This document shows positions 62,587-64,000 of a stretch of 64,000 bases of DNA, piece by piece. The position numbers were made by a program, and so were the translations under genes. The notes beneath the pieces are model-generated. The model was not told the origin of the DNA. It saw only the letters and a list, made by a program, of their open reading frames with translations, and did not search any database. The DNA is from Chinchilla lanigera (taxonomy: Eukaryota > Chordata > Mammalia > Rodentia > Chinchillidae): positions 634,251 through 698,250 of the forward strand of contig NW_004955402.1 of the NCBI RefSeq assembly GCF_000276665.1, in the 5' to 3' direction. The stretch's first letter is position 1. Every line of letters starts with the position of its first letter.

Positions 62587-62760
62587 ATAGATGCTGGGCA
62601 TGGGGGCACACTGGGAGACTGAGGCAGAAGGGTGCAAAGTTCTAGGTCAACCCAGGCAACTTAGTAACTCAGCAAAACCCTGTCTCAAAATAAGAAAGGG
62701 CTGGGGATGCAGTTCAGTATGAAGTCTCTGAGTTCCACCCAATGTAACAAAAAAAAAAAG
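62587..62760 (+). mobile_element. Old monomeric B1 plus ID fragment
   Basis: 62587-62695 lacks most of the B1 head middle; 62699-62758 is a decayed ID ending in 10 A. Confidence 0.65.
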
Positions 62761-62764
62761 CAAG

Positions 62765-63622
62765 AAAGTTTAAAATACACAACCCAGAAATTCCGCCCAA
62801 GGGAGATGGAAACACATCTGCACAAAACTGTAGGACTTGTTCACAGCACTATCACAGTGTGGGCCCTGGACATCCTCCACAGCCCAGAGAAGGAAGCTTT
62901 CCTGCCATGGGGCTTCAACCCAGAGCCCCTCCACTCCCTCTTTGCTCCCGGCCGTGAGGGGAGTAGATTTGCTCTCCCACATACTCCTGCCACTAAGCAC
63001 AACCTCACCATAGGCCCAAAGCCAGGGGCCTACCGGCATGGTTCACTCTTTTCTTTGCAAGGAGGTTTGTTTCAGGTATTATGTTACAGCACCATGAAGC
63101 TGACTACCACAAACAAAATCATGATAGCCAGAAACAAGTCAGTGTCCATTAGCTGGTGAGTACATAAACAAAATAGGGCACCTATACAGCGGACTCAGCA
63201 TTCTAAAGGAACAAATTACTGACACATGACCCATACAGGTGTCAACAATACAGGTGAACCTCAAAAACATTCTACGGGAGGCTGGGGGTTTAGCTCAGCA
63301 GCACAGCGCCTGCCTGGCAAGCGAAAGGTCGTGAGTTCGATTCCCAGTACTGGAAAAAAAACAAAACAAACAAACAAAAAAAACATTCTACGGGAAAGTA
63401 GTGAGGCACAAAGGACAACCCGCAAAGTTCCTAACAAAGGGAAAAACTGTAGAGACAGAAGACTGTTCAATGGGTGCCCAGGCCTGGAGCAGGAATAGGG
63501 ACTGACTCCGAATGGGCACAAGAGAAATTCCCAAGTTGATGAGAGTGCTCTAGAACTGGACTGTAGTGATGGACAAGCAATTCTTCAAAGTTTAGTAAAA
63601 CTCACTGAACTACACATTTCAA
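62765..63622 (+). mobile_element. LINE-1 3' region interrupted by an ID SINE
   Basis: CCCAGAAATTCCGCCCAAGG, GAGTACATAAACAAAATAGG and ACTCACTGAACTACACATTT mark the L1 3' end in sense orientation. The ID at 63280-63378 splits it. Confidence 0.7.
63280..63378 (+). mobile_element. ID SINE with 17-bp target duplication
   Basis: AAAAACATTCTACGGGA at 63263-63279 and 63379-63395. The body is near consensus, with CGAAAGGTCGTGAGTTCGAT. Confidence 0.94.
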
Positions 63623-63631
63623 ACTGCTGAT

Positions 63632-63772
63632 CAGCAGGGCATGGTGATACACACCTGTAATCCCAGCACTTGGGAGGCTAAGGCAGGAGGATTACTCCAA
63701 GTTTGAGGCCAGCCTGAACTACATAGTGAGACCCTGTCTCAAAAAGCCATAAATAAATAAATAAATAAATAC
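63632..63772 (+). mobile_element. B1 SINE with (AAAT)n tail
   Basis: Short B1 form without the duplicated unit, ending in about six AAAT repeats (63748-63772). Confidence 0.9.
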
Positions 63773-63849
63773 AATTGATGGCTTTAAGGTTCAAGAAATT
63801 CTAAGTTTTGTTTTTTTTTTTTTAAATCAAGAAGTAAAACTATCTAAAC

Positions 63850-64000
63850 CAGGTGTGTGATGCATGCCTGCAACCCCAGCACTCCTGGAGGCTGAGGCAG
63901 GATAGTAAGTTCAAACCAGCCTGGGCAACTTACTGACTCAGTAAGACTCCTTCCCGAAATAAAAGAGCAAAAGGACTGGAGACGCAGCTCAGTGCAAAGA
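63850..64000 (+). mobile_element. Old monomeric B1 and ID fragment at window end
   Basis: CCAGCCTGGGCAACTTACTG unit, then GGAGACGCAGCTCAGTGCAA, cut by the window edge. Lies in the SEH1L intron upstream of exon 3. Confidence 0.7.

Noticed and set aside
9525..63378. tRNA-like segments with A and B boxes (many)
   Set aside because: They are ID SINEs with A-rich tails and target duplications, not tRNA genes; no intact cloverleaf end was seen.
1..64000. CRISPR arrays, operons, phage or bacterial defence systems
   Set aside because: The window is vertebrate nuclear DNA; the repeats are interspersed SINE/LTR/L1, not spaced palindromic arrays.

Overview
The window is rodent-type nuclear DNA. It has spliced vertebrate genes, one CpG island, and dense SINEs of two kinds: tRNA-derived ID elements and 7SL-derived B1 elements with the internal duplication. 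It also has MaLR-type LTRs and old LINE-1 3' ends. I saw no obvious mouse/rat B2 elements, and the SINE consensus differs from mouse and rat, so a non-muroid rodent is likely; I cannot name the species. There are no prokaryotic or phage features.

Two genes lie head to tail, both on the minus strand, so transcription runs from high to low coordinates. SEH1L (nucleoporin Seh1, a WD40 protein of the nuclear-pore Y complex and of GATOR2) enters from the right. Its exons 3-8 lie at 61788 to 48489. Two alternative last exons follow: 47198-47186 encodes the short KHS tail, and 45637-45445 encodes a 63-residue proline-rich tail. Exons 1-2 (54 residues by comparison with the human protein) lie beyond base 64000.

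About 4 kb of intergenic DNA follows, then a CpG island (about 40690-41420) that should be the promoter of CEP192 (Cep192/SPD-2, the scaffold that recruits PLK4 and Aurora A to centrioles and spindle poles). The start codon is at 35457-35455. I could place 20 coding exons from there to 926. They join in a consistent reading phase (4443 nt, 1481 codons, no stop). The C-terminal part of about 1000 residues, with most of the PapD/ASH-like domains, lies beyond base 1. The two proteins share no pathway; the adjacency is known synteny (human chromosome 18p11.21).

The rest of the window is intron and intergenic DNA filled with repeats. I found no new gene system. The most unusual points are: a patchwork of three locally copied fragments in SEH1L intron 8; an alanine/aspartate codon-repeat expansion inside CEP192; a frame-breaking candidate 'poison' exon in CEP192; a candidate extra 5' noncoding CEP192 exon; and LTR insertions dated by intact 5-bp target duplications. 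A 254-base assembly gap (N) lies at 53471-53724.
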